Below are positions 11,250-22,928 of a stretch of 64,000 bases of DNA, in pieces; the first letter of the stretch is position 1, and every line of letters starts with the position of its first letter. Source of the stretch: Scylla paramamosain. Taxonomy: Eukaryota > Arthropoda > Malacostraca > Decapoda > Portunidae. Made by a program: the position numbers and the translations under genes. The notes under the pieces were generated by a model. The model saw nothing but the letters and a program-made list of their open reading frames with translations. It did not search any database and was not told where the DNA came from. The stretch lies in NCBI RefSeq assembly GCF_035594125.1, contig NC_087197.1, positions 5,251,352 to 5,315,351 of the forward strand. The letters run 5' to 3'.

Positions 11250-11267
11250 ATCCCGGACAGGCCCCCA
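11250..11267 (-). other. Primer-binding site resembling tRNA-Pro type
   Basis: On the minus strand, five bases after the 5' LTR end, TGGGGGCCTGTCCGGGAT occurs. It matches the tRNA-Pro primer site known from murine leukaemia virus-type elements at 16 of 18 positions. It supports the element's orientation and LTR boundary. Confidence 0.7.
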
Positions 11268-11272
11268 TTTCC

Positions 11273-12451
11273 TGTCACAATCCCGGTTATCTTTCCAAGG
11301 AAGTGGACGTTACACTGATACCAGAAAGTTTTAAAGGTCTGGATTTTTAAAGGCCTCGAATACCTACCCGAACTATCCGAAATCGCCAGCTATGAAACCC
11401 TCTCACAAAACCCTCAGCTTGGCACAGCACGCCAGGAATCACCTCAATACTACATCAATGTTGGGGCAGAAAACACAATTATTCTATATAATAACAGGAT
11501 ATATTATTAATATTGTTTTCTTACAAATAACTTAAGGTAGTACACATAACAGAAAATTAGGAAACAAATTTCTACCCTAGACCAACACAATAATTCCCAC
11601 ACTCACTCACAATAGATTCCCTCTTGTACTCAGGCTTTTATATCGCCTCCCTTATTGCTCAAAGGTTATGCACATCAATATACGACATTCCCGTCACTTC
11701 ACAGAGCACTAAAACCCTTTTACTCCTTCAAAGGCCGCTGAAATAATTTCCCCAGCTGCGGGAATTTCCCCAGACGCCGTCACTGCGTCACCAAATAACA
11801 ATTCCCGTATTTTACCTCCTCAAACTTCACACGACATCACCACCATCACCATAGATCACCTGTAACACCATAACACCATCCCCACAGATATCAATGACGC
11901 CACAACATCACCGCAGCCCCAACTACAAAATGGCCGCCTCTCATCCGGACATTATCCCCTCAGGGCACTATCCCTTCACCGTTACAAAACCAATGCAACT
12001 GGCCAACCAAATTTCAGAGGACAAGAGCTCTAGGTACTAGAAAAGACTCACTAACCTGATCCTGGATATCATGGCTATACCACCATATCACTAATACCTC
12101 CACACACACATTCCACACCTGAATTTATCCCCTGACAAACGCCACCCCTGTGTTCTCCCTCAGGGCCTCTGGCGCTCCGTCTCAAGAAGAATTTGCTGAT
12201 TCAGATACAAAACCCAAAGAACTGCCTCGCTTCAACACATTCTATTTCAAATACACCTTTTCCCTTACATATACATACATATAAAGAACTTAAATTATGA
12301 AGAGAATAATACTGCATGATATAAAATGAGTAAATAAGCCTTATACTAACTTATAACTAAGAATAAAGATACGTTTAGAAGGAAAACGGAACACTGGGAA
12401 CGCTAAGAAAACGTGTTCCTTTTCAGGGTAAACTCGGCCAATAACATGACA
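11273..12451 (-). repeat. 5' LTR of inner gypsy element (minus strand)
   Basis: About 1.18 kb, TGTCACAATCCC to AATAACATGACA in + orientation. It matches 5905-7658 closely, apart from the 590-bp segment missing here and small differences including one extra short stretch near 11920-11960. Confidence 0.9.
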
Positions 12452-12718
12452 ATTAGAATAGATCACCAAGCCGTGTTGTCAGTCTTTAGCCAGAAGACAA
12501 AATCTCCTCGGATGAACCGTTTGATCCTGGAAATGAGAGACTACCAATATAAGACTGAATACAAGTCAGGTAAAAATAATGTGGTGGCTGATCAATCGAG
12601 TCACCCGGTAGGAGTAGTCCAAGAAATTAGCCCGAACACCTATTTAGGCCACAACAAGGAGGAAATAAGTAGACTACAAACTGAGGAACCATGGTGGAAC
12701 CATGGTGGAGGGAAATGA
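12452..12718 (+). pseudogene. RNase H second part, outer gypsy
   Basis: The domain resumes after the inner element with IRIDHQAVLSVF (the conserved TDHxxL block), then KSPRMNRLILEMRDYQYK and YKSGKNNVVADQSSH, the terminal RNase H motif (usually NxxADALSR, here ADQSS). With 5706-5904 it makes one domain interrupted by the inner gypsy. If one ATTA duplicate is removed, the two halves are out of frame by one base, so a small indel was already present or arose later. It then runs into the zinc-finger part of integrase. Confidence 0.85.
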
Positions 12719-12839
12719 AAGAATATCTAGAAGGCGGACGAATTCTCCGATCTAAATTCCTGAGAGTGACTCTAGATTAATTTGTTATAGAAGATGAAAA
12801 ACTACAAAATTTAAACCAGACAGTACATCTTATGTAAGT

Positions 12840-13735
12840 TAATTATACCTAACATTCCCAGGAAGGAAGCCTTAATGTTAGCCCATGTAAAATAATCAGG
12901 ACATCTTGGACAGTTGAAGACCATCCTCAAAGCAAAACATTTTTATTGGCCTAACTTTAGTGACCATTATTCCCGCTTTGTAAAATTCTTTAAATTAAGA
13001 ACTAGGACGGCCAAGTAGGTAGTTAGGAATTTAGAGACATATTTGGGAGACTTTGGGATCTCCGTAGTGCTTCTGATGGACTGCGCCAGAGAGTTCACTT
13101 CAGAAGCTTTGCATGAATTGTGCCAAGGATGTGGCATTCAGCTTGAGCACTCTACGCCATACCATCCTCAGGGAAATTCAGCATCAGAGCGAATGCATCA
13201 CACCATGAAGACAGTGCTCACTGTTTTGTGTAAAGGGTAACCCACAAAGTGGCCAGTGTCTCACCAAATATCAGTGCTAAATAGTGCGGTCCATGAAACA
13301 ACTGGTGAACAGCCATACTACCTGATGTTTTCTAGATATCTACCACATAATGTAGGTGTCCATCTACCCCAGGTGACTGAAGACCCTGATCTGCAAGTGG
13401 TGCACAAAGCAATCCAGCAAGTAAGGATGTCCCAGAAATGGACAGACAAGGACAACAGGGATAGGAAGGATCAGAAAGTGGAAAATTACCGGTTATTGTG
13501 GATTAAGAAAGAGATAGCGTAATCAGTGGCAGAACGGAAACATTAGACCCCTATAAAGTGAAAGACATTATACAGGATAGGATTGTGTATATCCTGGAGG
13601 ATCTTTGTACACATGTGCAACGAGCCGCAAAGTGAAACCATACTATAGGGATGACCCCTTAATAGTGGAGACCGATGAGCTCATACTGTCACCTGAGGAT
13701 GAAGATAAAGTAGAGCCATGACCTGTTAGGATTAA
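12840..13735 (+). pseudogene. Integrase, outer gypsy, first catalytic Asp region deleted
   Basis: The N-terminal finger is seen as LAHVK-stop-SGHLGQLKTILKAKHFYWPN. The core then jumps directly to LGDFGISVVLLMDCAREFTS, HSTPYHPQGNSASERMHHTMK, which holds the second Asp and the Glu of the DDE set. The segment with the first Asp is missing, so the core is incomplete. Then come TGEQPYYLMFSRYLPHNVGV and a tail with DPYKVKDIIQDRIVYILED, the GPY/F-type module. Residues near 13640-13735 (TDELILSPEDED) form the acidic end of pol. The integrase is at the pol C-terminus, the usual order. Confidence 0.85.
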
Positions 13736-14190
13736 GCGGGTTGCAAGGAGATATATTGAGTATTAGCAAATTCCTTGGGAACAGTTAGTGAAAGGCCTCT
13801 GGTACACTGGGGAGTGTAGGATAGGTTGACTTCAACATTCCCTTTTGTTACAGCTAAAACAAAAGAGAGCTGATTATACTGGACTTGCTCTAGAAGATTA
13901 ATGGAGCCCAAGGATGCCCCGGGCTCTGCTAGGCTACCAAGTTAACCCAAATGGGTTAAATGGAATGCATTCTCCCCGGACTGAGTACAGGATAGGGTGC
14001 TCACAATGCCCCTATACCACTATTCCAGGAACAGGACCAGTGTGGGGATGAAGGACATGAACTGGCCAGAGGATCGGATCCCAAATGGACTCAAGAGCAC
14101 GCCAGTGCTAAGAAGTGATGGAGCTGGGCATAAGGGTGTCAAGGAGTGATGAAGACTTCCGGGAGAGGGAGAAGAACTTTGAAAAAAATC

Positions 14191-14200
14191 CGAGGGGAGA
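14191..14200 (+). other. Polypurine tract of outer gypsy
   Basis: CGAGGGGAGA stands immediately before TGTCAACTC, the start of the right LTR. Confidence 0.65.
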
Positions 14201-15486
14201 TGTCAACTCAAAATGAACACCAACCCGACACTCGTGTTTTTTTTGTTTTTTTCTCGCATGTAAATGTTTGGATTTTTAAAAATTAATGTAAAGGTCAGTG
14301 TATTTCATGAGAGATTTTCAGAGTTAGTAAGGGATGAGCCATGCATCGCGTTTTTAAAATTTTTTTTTTTATTTAGGGGATGGACTTTATTCTAGTTCTC
14401 CCTGAAAATTTCTCATAGGCGCCCTGCTCACCTCCTTGTTATGAAAAGCGCGCACAACAGGCCACTTCACTTAGAATGGCCAGAGAACTCAATGAAATGT
14501 GAATATTGTACAACATTAACGCCAAATTTAGGCAGAGAATATTAATTAGGTTTTGGAAAAGCAAGTAGGGAATAGAGGACTAAGTAGTGCAAAAGCGAGT
14601 CGTGGCCAATCAGGAGCCGCCAGACGGGCGCGGAGTGATATCAACACCTAGCTGGGACCCAAGCCACCATCTTCGCTCTCTTTGGCTCTGCCATGCAACA
14701 AGCAAAGACGTACACCCTACTTTCCCCAAGAACCTCACTCCAGACGTCCGTCCAGTAAAGACAAATAGTGAGTTTAGACGTCCGTCCAGTAAAGACAAAC
14801 AGAGAGTTGGTGGCCACTGTGTGTTGATATCATCTCTTGAGGAGCGACCAGCAGAGGGATGACGAAAAACCTTCCCCATAGGTGCTGTAAAGGAGGGACC
14901 AGGTAAATCACGAGGGACCAGCAGTTGGACAAGGTAAAGCCAGGTCACCGTGGGGAAGCGAGGTGCCATCAGGGACCACGTGGACACCACGAGGCTTTGA
15001 GGGACCGCCAGGGTTACCTGTGGGCCTCCCTTAACGCTATTACCTCTCTTGCTACGTCTTCACTACTGGCGAGTCCACGTGGTAGTGTGGCCAGCCCACC
15101 CACCATACACCTAGACCCCAACCTGCCTACAGAAACTGCACAGACGTCCACTCAACCTAGAGACAGATAAGCACTCCGGGATCCGTAGTATTTAGTTATG
15201 TAGTGCAGCCCCAAAGAGGATTTTAATAGATAGTGATCCTCCTCGATTTTTTTTTATATTGTTTTGTTATTTTGAGTGCTATAGTAAATAATCATTTTTT
15301 TTTTGTTTATTTTTCACAAGTCAGTAACTTTTTTTTTTTTCCGTTGTGTATACTTCAGTAACTTTTTTTTTTTTTTCGTTGTGTATACTTCAGTGTTCAA
15401 GTTACACCGTTAAGTGATTCACACACAAATAAAGTTGTTTCCTGAATATTTTTTTTTTATCTAAAATATGTCACCGGGAATCAGCA
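14201..15486 (+). repeat. Right (3') LTR of outer gypsy
   Basis: Begins TGTCAACTC after the purine tract and ends GGGAATCAGCA, about 1286 bases. Internally a CGTCCGTCCAGTAAAGACAAA unit occurs twice at about 14747-14802, and a T-rich unit containing TTGTGTATACTTCAGT is duplicated at about 15325-15385. It pairs with 1-538. The region has small GC-rich ORFs (14587-14862 and 14610-14990) with no recognisable product. Confidence 0.8.
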
Positions 15487-16510
15487 CCCTAGGATATGAA
15501 AAAAAATTAGGCAAACACATTTTTCGTGTATAAAGTACTAATACACTTCTTTATACCGTATTAACCGAGTGAAGAAATTCCACTTACGAAATATGTAGCC
15601 CAATCCTGTTCAAAACGAGTTTTTAAAATTATTTACTATGAGCCATACAAAAAAATTGTAATTAGAAAATAGTTACACACAGAAGTTCAAATATAAAAAC
15701 TTCTCGAAAAATATGCCATATTAAGGGAAAAAGTTATAAATATGTACTCATATTTAAATATATTCAAAACATGCAGATGCACATATGGCACACATGGCAA
15801 TGCGTAACTATCCTAAGCCCAATTATCACACCAGGAGTCCCGCTACAGTTTATTTTATTTGTCATTTTACTGCACACACTAGTCAAAGATACATTTCTTA
15901 TTTATTTATTTGCTTCAGCAAATCTATAAATATCAAGGTATGTGGCCTGCTCCATGATGATAAATTATCAACAACCATTGTGTGGATGGGATGGTAAAAC
16001 AAGCGATGACAGTTCTTAATTGGTGACAGCTTGTCAGCTACTGTCCGCTGTCGCTAGCATCGTGTTACGAAATTCCGAAAATGCCCCAGGCCCTAATTCT
16101 TTCGGGCAACACTCGCGAGCAACACGCAAGATGAAAACTGAGTTACTGCAATGCGTTGCGCTATACGCTGAGCAACGTGAACTCTGGTCTGGACGGGCCT
16201 TTAGTCTCTTAAAGCAACGGCATTCATCCCAGCCCATCAGTTGTTTCTGTTGAGCCATCAGCTGTTTGTTCTACCAAGTCCTCAGACTCTACAGTGTCTT
16301 GAGTGGCTCTACCTTCTCCAGCGTAAAAGCTACCACGTTGGGCTTTGTTGGGACCCGGCACATATGGAAATCTCAGGGAATGACTAGGCTGATAGGCTGG
16401 CTGAAGAGGCAGCAACTTGAGTTGTTCCTTTCAGCCCTGTTTCATTTTATGGTTTATAGTCCAACATAAGAGTTGCAGTTCTTGCCAACTGGCAGAACAG
16501 ATGGGAGGCT
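15487..16510. other. Unassigned sequence downstream of outer gypsy
   Basis: AT-rich to about 16000, then of average composition. Short open frames exist on both strands (16020-16253, 16034-16258, 16266-16469) but none shows a domain. It may include the 3' continuation, in broken frames, of the ORF at 16511-17026. Confidence 0.4.
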
Positions 16511-17026
16511 TTAGTTGTCACCACAAAGATGGGGGAAATAGCGTATTTTGTTGTCAGTCCTTGGGCATATGCCCTTGTGCAAGGGCGCTGCTCGGGGACT
16601 GCACCTGTCACAGATCACACACGTCTCACACATTGTTACCTCATGTCCTAAGAAGCACAACCATACTGTAATGCCTGTTTTGTTCCCCTTACAGTGCAAC
16701 ACTCTCTGGTGGAGTATCCCATTCTGGTGGATCTGCAGGAGCGATGCCTCTTCCATTGTCATGGGGAAGATGTGACTTTCCGCATCTCGCTGATACTTTG
16801 AGAGAGGGATGTTTTCCCGGGACATGAGGCCGTCATGTTTGTGAACAAGGCTGGCTTCTAGATAAATTATTGCTTCTCTTTTAAATATCATCAATTCAAA
16901 TAATTTTATGTGTAACATGGTATTGGGCAGAACTTCAACCTTGTACCAGGAATCAAAGTGAGGAAGACACAACGAACAACACTGGGTCCTGGGGTCAGAC
17001 GTACTATTCTGGATCAGTGGGGTCAA
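16511..17026 (-). CDS. Unrecognised 171-residue ORF
   Basis: Open from an ATG at 17024-17026 to a stop at 16511, the longest frame of the window not tied to a known mobile element. The protein has a Cys-rich C-terminal part (CETCVICDRCSP) with CxxC-type spacing, a central acidic and aliphatic region, and SWYKVEVLPNTMLHIKLFEL near residues 27-46. I see no RT, transposase, knuckle or signal peptide. Downstream frames on the same strand are short. It may be an exon, a decayed host gene, or a piece of a large DNA element or endogenous virus. No function is proposed. Confidence 0.35.
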   Translation of the reverse strand: MTPLIQNSTSDPRTQCCSLCLPHFDSWYKVEVLPNTMLHIKLFELMIFKREAIIYLEASLVHKHDGLMSRENIPLSKYQRDAESHIFPMTMEEASLLQIHQNGILHQRVLHCKGNKTGITVWLCFLGHEVTMCETCVICDRCSPRAAPLHKGICPRTDNKIRYFPHLCGDN

Positions 17027-17549
17027 TACCCCTCATTTGAAAATACCAGTCAAATACTAGCTCTCTTAATTTTTAGCATTTTACTTTTTGGTGATTCATC
17101 TCATTTCCTTCAATATGTTTACCTTCTTAGTGATTTTTATTATGCATCGTATCACACGTTTGTTATTATCACACGTTTATTATTATCATTGTTTTAGCGT
17201 AAAATTTTTGTTGCTTTTTCAGCGGCGCTATATGACCGCTATGTTGCAGTGTCTTAAACTTTGAAATCAATCAATCCGATATCACCTGATGCTGAATACA
17301 GGTTGGTGAATGTATGGTGCACAATATGACGACAGAATAAAAGAGGGAAAAGAGCTGGAGGTAGAAAGTATTTTGAGGAAAAAGCCTGAAGCATCCACCT
17401 AAGACCTCCCTGCTTAGTGTCTGCCATTGTTCGCGCCTGCGCACTAAAGCATGCTGCTGTCGAGGCAACCGCAATGCTCTTGACATGGCAAAATCTACAC
17501 AATTTAAAACTTATCCTGAGCTCACTGAATATACCTGCATAGTCGCCTG
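17027..17549. other. Unassigned sequence
   Basis: Mixed-composition sequence. Minus-strand frames at 17254-17502 are open but have no recognisable motif, and there is no simple repeat. Confidence 0.4.
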
Positions 17550-20340
17550 CTGATTTGCGTAAGCTACAGCGCTATCAATTGATCTCAATAACATCAGAAA
17601 AGATGACCTCATAGAGGCCATTCTCTCAGGAACAAATAAAAGTCTTGGCTCGAATGAAAAATTAGAAAATCAGCAGGCGAAGATATCTGACAGAGCTGAT
17701 GCAGAGCATTACATCATCAAAAGATGAAGTAAATAACAAGATCAAGGTAATGGAGAAGATTGAACACCAACCAAATGTGTTCAATTCAACAGCAGCAGAA
17801 GTTTCTCAAGAGTCTCGACCAGAGAGAGAGAGAGAGAAACCAACGTGGTGATACTACATAGGTATTCCTAATGGAGGGAAGTCACTTGATGGGGCTGCTG
17901 ATCACGCCAGCAAGAATGCAACAAGATGTGAACCGCAAGTGCGTTCACAGCGACGTTCGGGTTGTAATAACGAGACAAGCGGGTGTAAGCATCTCATCCT
18001 TGGTAGACAAGTTCGAACAGAACAAAATGCATGAAACCTAAGACAAGTGCTGTATGACAGGATATACTTAAAGTAAAATCTCCATCCGTCGGTTCGTGAT
18101 GAATGGAAGCGATTGTGTAATGCAGAAACCACTGAGAATATCCCTGCCCCCGCCCCCCCTCCCTGAGACCCAAGGCGGCGAGATCGAAGTGGATGTGAAA
18201 GGCAGGAAACTATCGCTACGATATCGTTATAGAAGAATGGAAGTTAAATCATTTTTACATCAGCCACAATAATACATAACAGATGTCATGGAATATCAAT
18301 GCTGTGAGAACCAAGATGGAAAAAGGTTTTGTTATGGAAATCCCACAAGAATTCGATATAGTGAGCCTGAATGAAATCAAAACACCTAGATCTGTATCCT
18401 TACCTGGTTGTGTCCTATGTTAATCGGGATTCAAACAACCCTCAACGCGGTGATGCATGCGTCCTCATTAAACAACGCCTCAGTCAATACGTAAGGTATG
18501 TGGTATCTGTATTGTTGACCAAGTATGGCTTGAACTTATGTGTGCTATTGCCATGTTGTTTGGTCGTTGGTACAACTGTTGTTACAAGCTGAAAATAAAC
18601 GAGCATTACAGCGGGTGTGTAGTGATTGCTGATTTTAAGACGGAGATCCCTGATCCTGCGAGAGTACCAAACGACAACGCTAGTGCTCTATTTTGTGTAT
18701 GGACAGAAGAAAGTAAATAACCTCAAAATTCCTCAACTCCATTTACCTTGTGTTCTTACATATCGTCAAGGCAGTTGGTGAACATCATAACTTTGTGTTG
18801 TATCTACCCATACCATAGACTGTATTGCTAACTTTGGGGTTAATCATGACCAATCTTTGCTCTCACATCATGACCAGATATCAGTAATACCGAAATAATT
18901 GTGAATGGATATAAATTGTCCGTCCTAGAGTATCCCGTCTGGGTGGTCATGCTATGTTACTATACATATAAATGTTGCAACAGTCAAACAAGTTCAGGCA
19001 ATCAAATTCGAATCTGTCAGTTAGGCCAAGTGTGATAATACTGTAGAACAGCACGAGCCATTTGTGTTGTCTGATGTTGTACACCAAGATGTCAACGGTG
19101 TGCTTACGTACAGTTTTGTATGCTTTTGCAAGCGAGAGGTGGTGTGTGGTGGGGATGGCCACATTGGATGCCAACGCCGAGAGGTGGGAACCTTTGTTGG
19201 AAAATGGTGAAGAGGCAAGGAATCCACTCTTCTTCTGATAATGAATTTAAGGAACATTTTTAAGAGATGCTAGCATTATTTAGCATCAGAAACCATAACT
19301 TTAATTTAGTACTGATCCCTATCACACCGGGTTGACGCCCGGTGTGTCGAAATTATTGCCTGTACACTGGATTGCATCATGCCGATGTATAAAGTAACGA
19401 ACAGCATTCTCGGCACTGCTCTCATCACATCGCGTGTGGGTGTGCGCCAGGATCCCTGAACCTCATGCTTGCTCTTTGTCCAATACGTGAATGACATGAC
19501 TGGTTTGATAAAAGATGACTGTGGCACCGATGCCATCCTACAGTGGTCACGTGTATTGGTATTCATGGACGATACCGTTCAGTTGCCCACGATAAAAGAT
19601 GGGATAGCTACATCTGGCTCTGGCGCTCGTGGTCCTCGGTGCTGGAGGCGCTCTTCTTACTCCAGCCTCCAACCTTCAATGCCAGGTCTACGAAGAACAC
19701 CAGAGCGATTTGTGTCTTCATAAAAAAAAAAAAAAAAAAAAAAAAAGAATACAGTTGCATTACCTAAAGATTTGTGTTTCTCATGGAATGGAAGTTAATG
19801 CAAAAGAAAATAACGTTCATGATGGTGACCGGCAGCGATGTAGATATGCAGGCAGTAAAAGTGAACAACATTACGGTGGACTTGAGTGAGCAGCACTTGT
19901 ACCTGGACAGCGGTGTCACGGTGGACGGTTCCACATCAATAGGCATTAAGGTTCATGCACAGAGATTCATATGTCATGTTCTCAAATTCAGTGTTCGTTG
20001 AGAAAAATAATCCCGTTCCTTTATGAGTTAAAAAAAAAAAAAGCTTGTACAAGTGTTCTCATGTCATCTATTCTCTATGGATCTGAGTAGTGACTAAATG
20101 GTGATATAAGCCCCATCAGCATATTATACTTATGGTGCATAAATATGTTAGGAGTACGTGAAGCTGCTGGCAATTACTGATGTTAATTAGTGATTGGATG
20201 CCCCCTCTACATGTAACAGATAATAATAAATGGTTGCATGTACTTTACTCTCAAAAATTATTTTATTTGGTGGCTCACCAGACTAGGCAAGGGGTAACGT
20301 GGATCTGCACAATATCCTCCACTAAATTTAAAGTTCATGA
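17550..20340 (+). pseudogene. Very decayed LINE with endonuclease and FMDD-type RT
   Basis: Scattered frames fit one non-LTR element. An upstream helical segment (about 17580-17700) is followed by an RDEWKRLCNAE-like block (about 18095). Endonuclease begins near 18288 with MSWNINAV and EFDIVSLNEIKT, then VNRDSNNPQRGDACVLIKQ. RT is seen at 19469-19723: LFVQYVNDMTGLIK and LVFMDDTVQLPT, with catalytic motif FMDD at 19562-19573 instead of FADD. After an A-tract, WKLMQKK and DVDMQAVKVNNITVDL continue the palm and thumb, and a C-terminal ILYGSE and MLGVREAAGN block ends near 20190. Many stops and shifts are present. The middle, 18720-19460, is only weakly assignable. Confidence 0.6.
19722..19746 (+). 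repeat. Poly(A) tract inside decayed LINE
   Basis: About 25 A residues interrupt RT-derived sequence, which continues on the far side, so this is not a retroposition tail of this element. Confidence 0.8.
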
Positions 20341-20555
20341 TCTGTGACACAAAGATTATACTGATCAGCGAGAGTTGGTTCCGTTTGTCATCACACACTA
20401 TTATTACAAGGAAAGAAACATCCATGGCAGAGGGTATTAAAACCCCTCACACACAGGCAAATCACCCAAATACATGTCACCAATTTGATCACATGTATTA
20501 CACTTCACTAATCAACCTGGATATCCTCTTACTCTAAAATATTACACTTTAGCCA

Positions 20556-22100
20556 TAGAGCATAAGAAAAAGAATTGGGAGATGGAAGATGTGAGTGTAC
20601 GTCCAGAGTACTTAAGGAATGCAAAGAGGTTATTAGTGAGCCGTTAGTTTCTGTCTTTAGGAAATCACTTGAGTCAGGTGAGGTACCAGTAATGTGGAGG
20701 CAGGCTAATGTAGTAACCATCTTTAAGAAAGGGAATAAAACTTTAGCGTCTAACTATAGACATGTCAGCTTAACTTCAGTTGTAGGTGAAATATTATGAG
20801 TCAATAACAGCGAGGAACATTAGAGAACATTTAGACAAACATAACTTGATAAATCAGTCACAGCATGGCTTCACGAAGGGGAAGTCTTGCCTGACAAACT
20901 TGTTAAGTTTTTACAGTAAAGTGTACGAGGCAGTAGATAATGGAGATAATTATGATATCTTATATCTGGACTTTGGTAAAGCATTTGACAAGGTACCCAA
21001 TCAAAGGCTCCTGAGAAAGGGTTAGGGCACACGAGATAGATGGGAAGGTGTTAGGCTGGATAGGGTCATGGCTTAGCGACAGGCAACAGAGAGTTGTAAT
21101 AAACGGCTCGAAATCCGAGTGGGGTCATGTAATTAGTGGGGTGCCACAGGGATCAGTATTAGGGCCATTGTTATTTCTAATATATATCAATGACTTGGAT
21201 AGTGGAATTAGTAGTGATGTTAGTAAATTTGCGGATGACGCAAAGATAGGTAGATTAATTAGGTCAGAATCGGATGCCATCGCCTTGCAGGTAGATTTAG
21301 ATAGGATGAATGAATGGACGGACAGATGGCAAATGCAGTTTGATATCAATAAATGCAAAGTACTTAGCGTAGGTAGAGGAAACCCACACAGTAGGTACAC
21401 ATTAAACAACGAAACTCTGGTAGGTACAGGGTGCAAGAAAGATTTAGGAGTTATTAACTCCGTCTAGGAAAACAATGCATAGAGGCCAGAAACAGGGCAA
21501 ATAGGGTACTATGATTATTTTTAGTGTTAAAAGTAGAAGGCCGGAAGTAATATTAAAGCTATACTTGGCGCTGGTCAGACCTCATCTAGACTACGCTGTG
21601 CAGTTCTGGTCCCCACATTACAGGAAAGATATAGGTCTATTAGAATCAGTACAGAGGAGAATGACTAAAAGGATACAAGGGATGAAGAGTATTCCTTACG
21701 AGGCGAGATTGAAGCTGTTAAATTTACATTCTTTAGAGACGTAGGTTACGAGGGGACCTGATAAAAGTCTAAGTGGTATAAGGGTTATAACAAGGGGGAT
21801 GTGAGCAAAATTCTTAGGAGCAGGAATCAGGGTAGAACAAGAAATAACGGATTCAGGCTTCAAAAATTTAGGTTTAGGAAGGAGACAGGAAGAAATTGGT
21901 TCTCAAATAGAGTGGTAGATGAGTGGAACGGACTCAGTAATCATGTTGTTGGTGCTAGGACAGAAAGCTTTAAGAGAAGATTAGAAAGGTTTATGGATGG
22001 GGACAATAGATGGAAATAGGTAGGTATATTTCATACAGGGACTGCCACGTGTAAGCCTGGTCTCTTCTTGCAGCTTCCTTTATTTCTTATGTTCTTATGA
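20556..22100 (+). pseudogene. CR1-like LINE, 5'-truncated, RT domain
   Basis: RT starts within the finger region (VISEPLVSVFRKSLESGEVP, MWRQANVVTIFKKGNK) and runs through [51 protein letters not shown] and the catalytic KFADDAKIG. Further blocks are LKLYLALVRPHLDYAVQFW and a C-terminus with NWFSNRVVDEWNGLS and SFKRRLERFMD. Frames shift at about 20795, 21025, 21467 and 21745. The 3' UTR (GGGACTGCCACGTG) ends in a short TTCTTATG repeat at about 22085-22100, the kind of 3' microsatellite typical of CR1. No ORF1 or endonuclease remains. Confidence 0.85.
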
Positions 22101-22883
<783 letters not shown>

Positions 22884-22928
22884 AGCACCTAATAACACAC
22901 ACACCCTTCACTCAAAAATTTCAAAATC

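Larger units (their letters stand above)
5905..12451 (-). mobile_element. Gmr1-like Ty3/gypsy element, inner, integrase core deleted
   Basis: Two long, closely similar LTRs (5905-7658 and 11273-12451, TGTCA...TGACA ends) enclose a minus-strand interior. Reading from the 5' LTR: primer site, gag with CCHC knuckle, protease, integrase C-terminal GPY/F-type tail, reverse transcriptase, RNase H, purine tract. The integrase tail lying upstream of RT is the order known from the Gmr1 clade of gypsy elements, and differs from the outer element. Between protease and tail only about 140 bases remain, so the integrase zinc finger and DDE core have been lost. At least one stop and two frameshifts interrupt pol. 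The element splits RNase H of the outer gypsy and is clearly younger. Confidence 0.85.
1..15486 (+). mobile_element. Old Ty3/gypsy LTR retrotransposon with nested insertions
   Basis: The stretch 100-538 matches 15040-15486, so they are read as the two LTRs of one element. Between them, in + order, lie a gag remnant, zinc-knuckle and protease remnants (3880-4510), a protease-RT linker (4520-4990), RT and RNase H (5007-5904 and 12452-12720) and integrase (12840-13735): the usual gypsy order PR-RT-RH-IN. The interior is broken by a LINE (about 1702-3868) and a whole minus-strand gypsy element (5905-12451). Frameshifts, stops and lost segments show that it is dead. The sequence just after the left LTR (TTGGTGGCAGC at about 546-556) lies where a primer-binding site is expected. 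The 5' flank is outside the window, so no target duplication can be checked. Confidence 0.85.

Noticed and set aside
14587..14990. Overlapping ORFs on both strands as a possible gene in the LTR
   Set aside because: GC-rich LTR sequence with no domain; the frames are short, overlap on opposite strands and include a local direct repeat.
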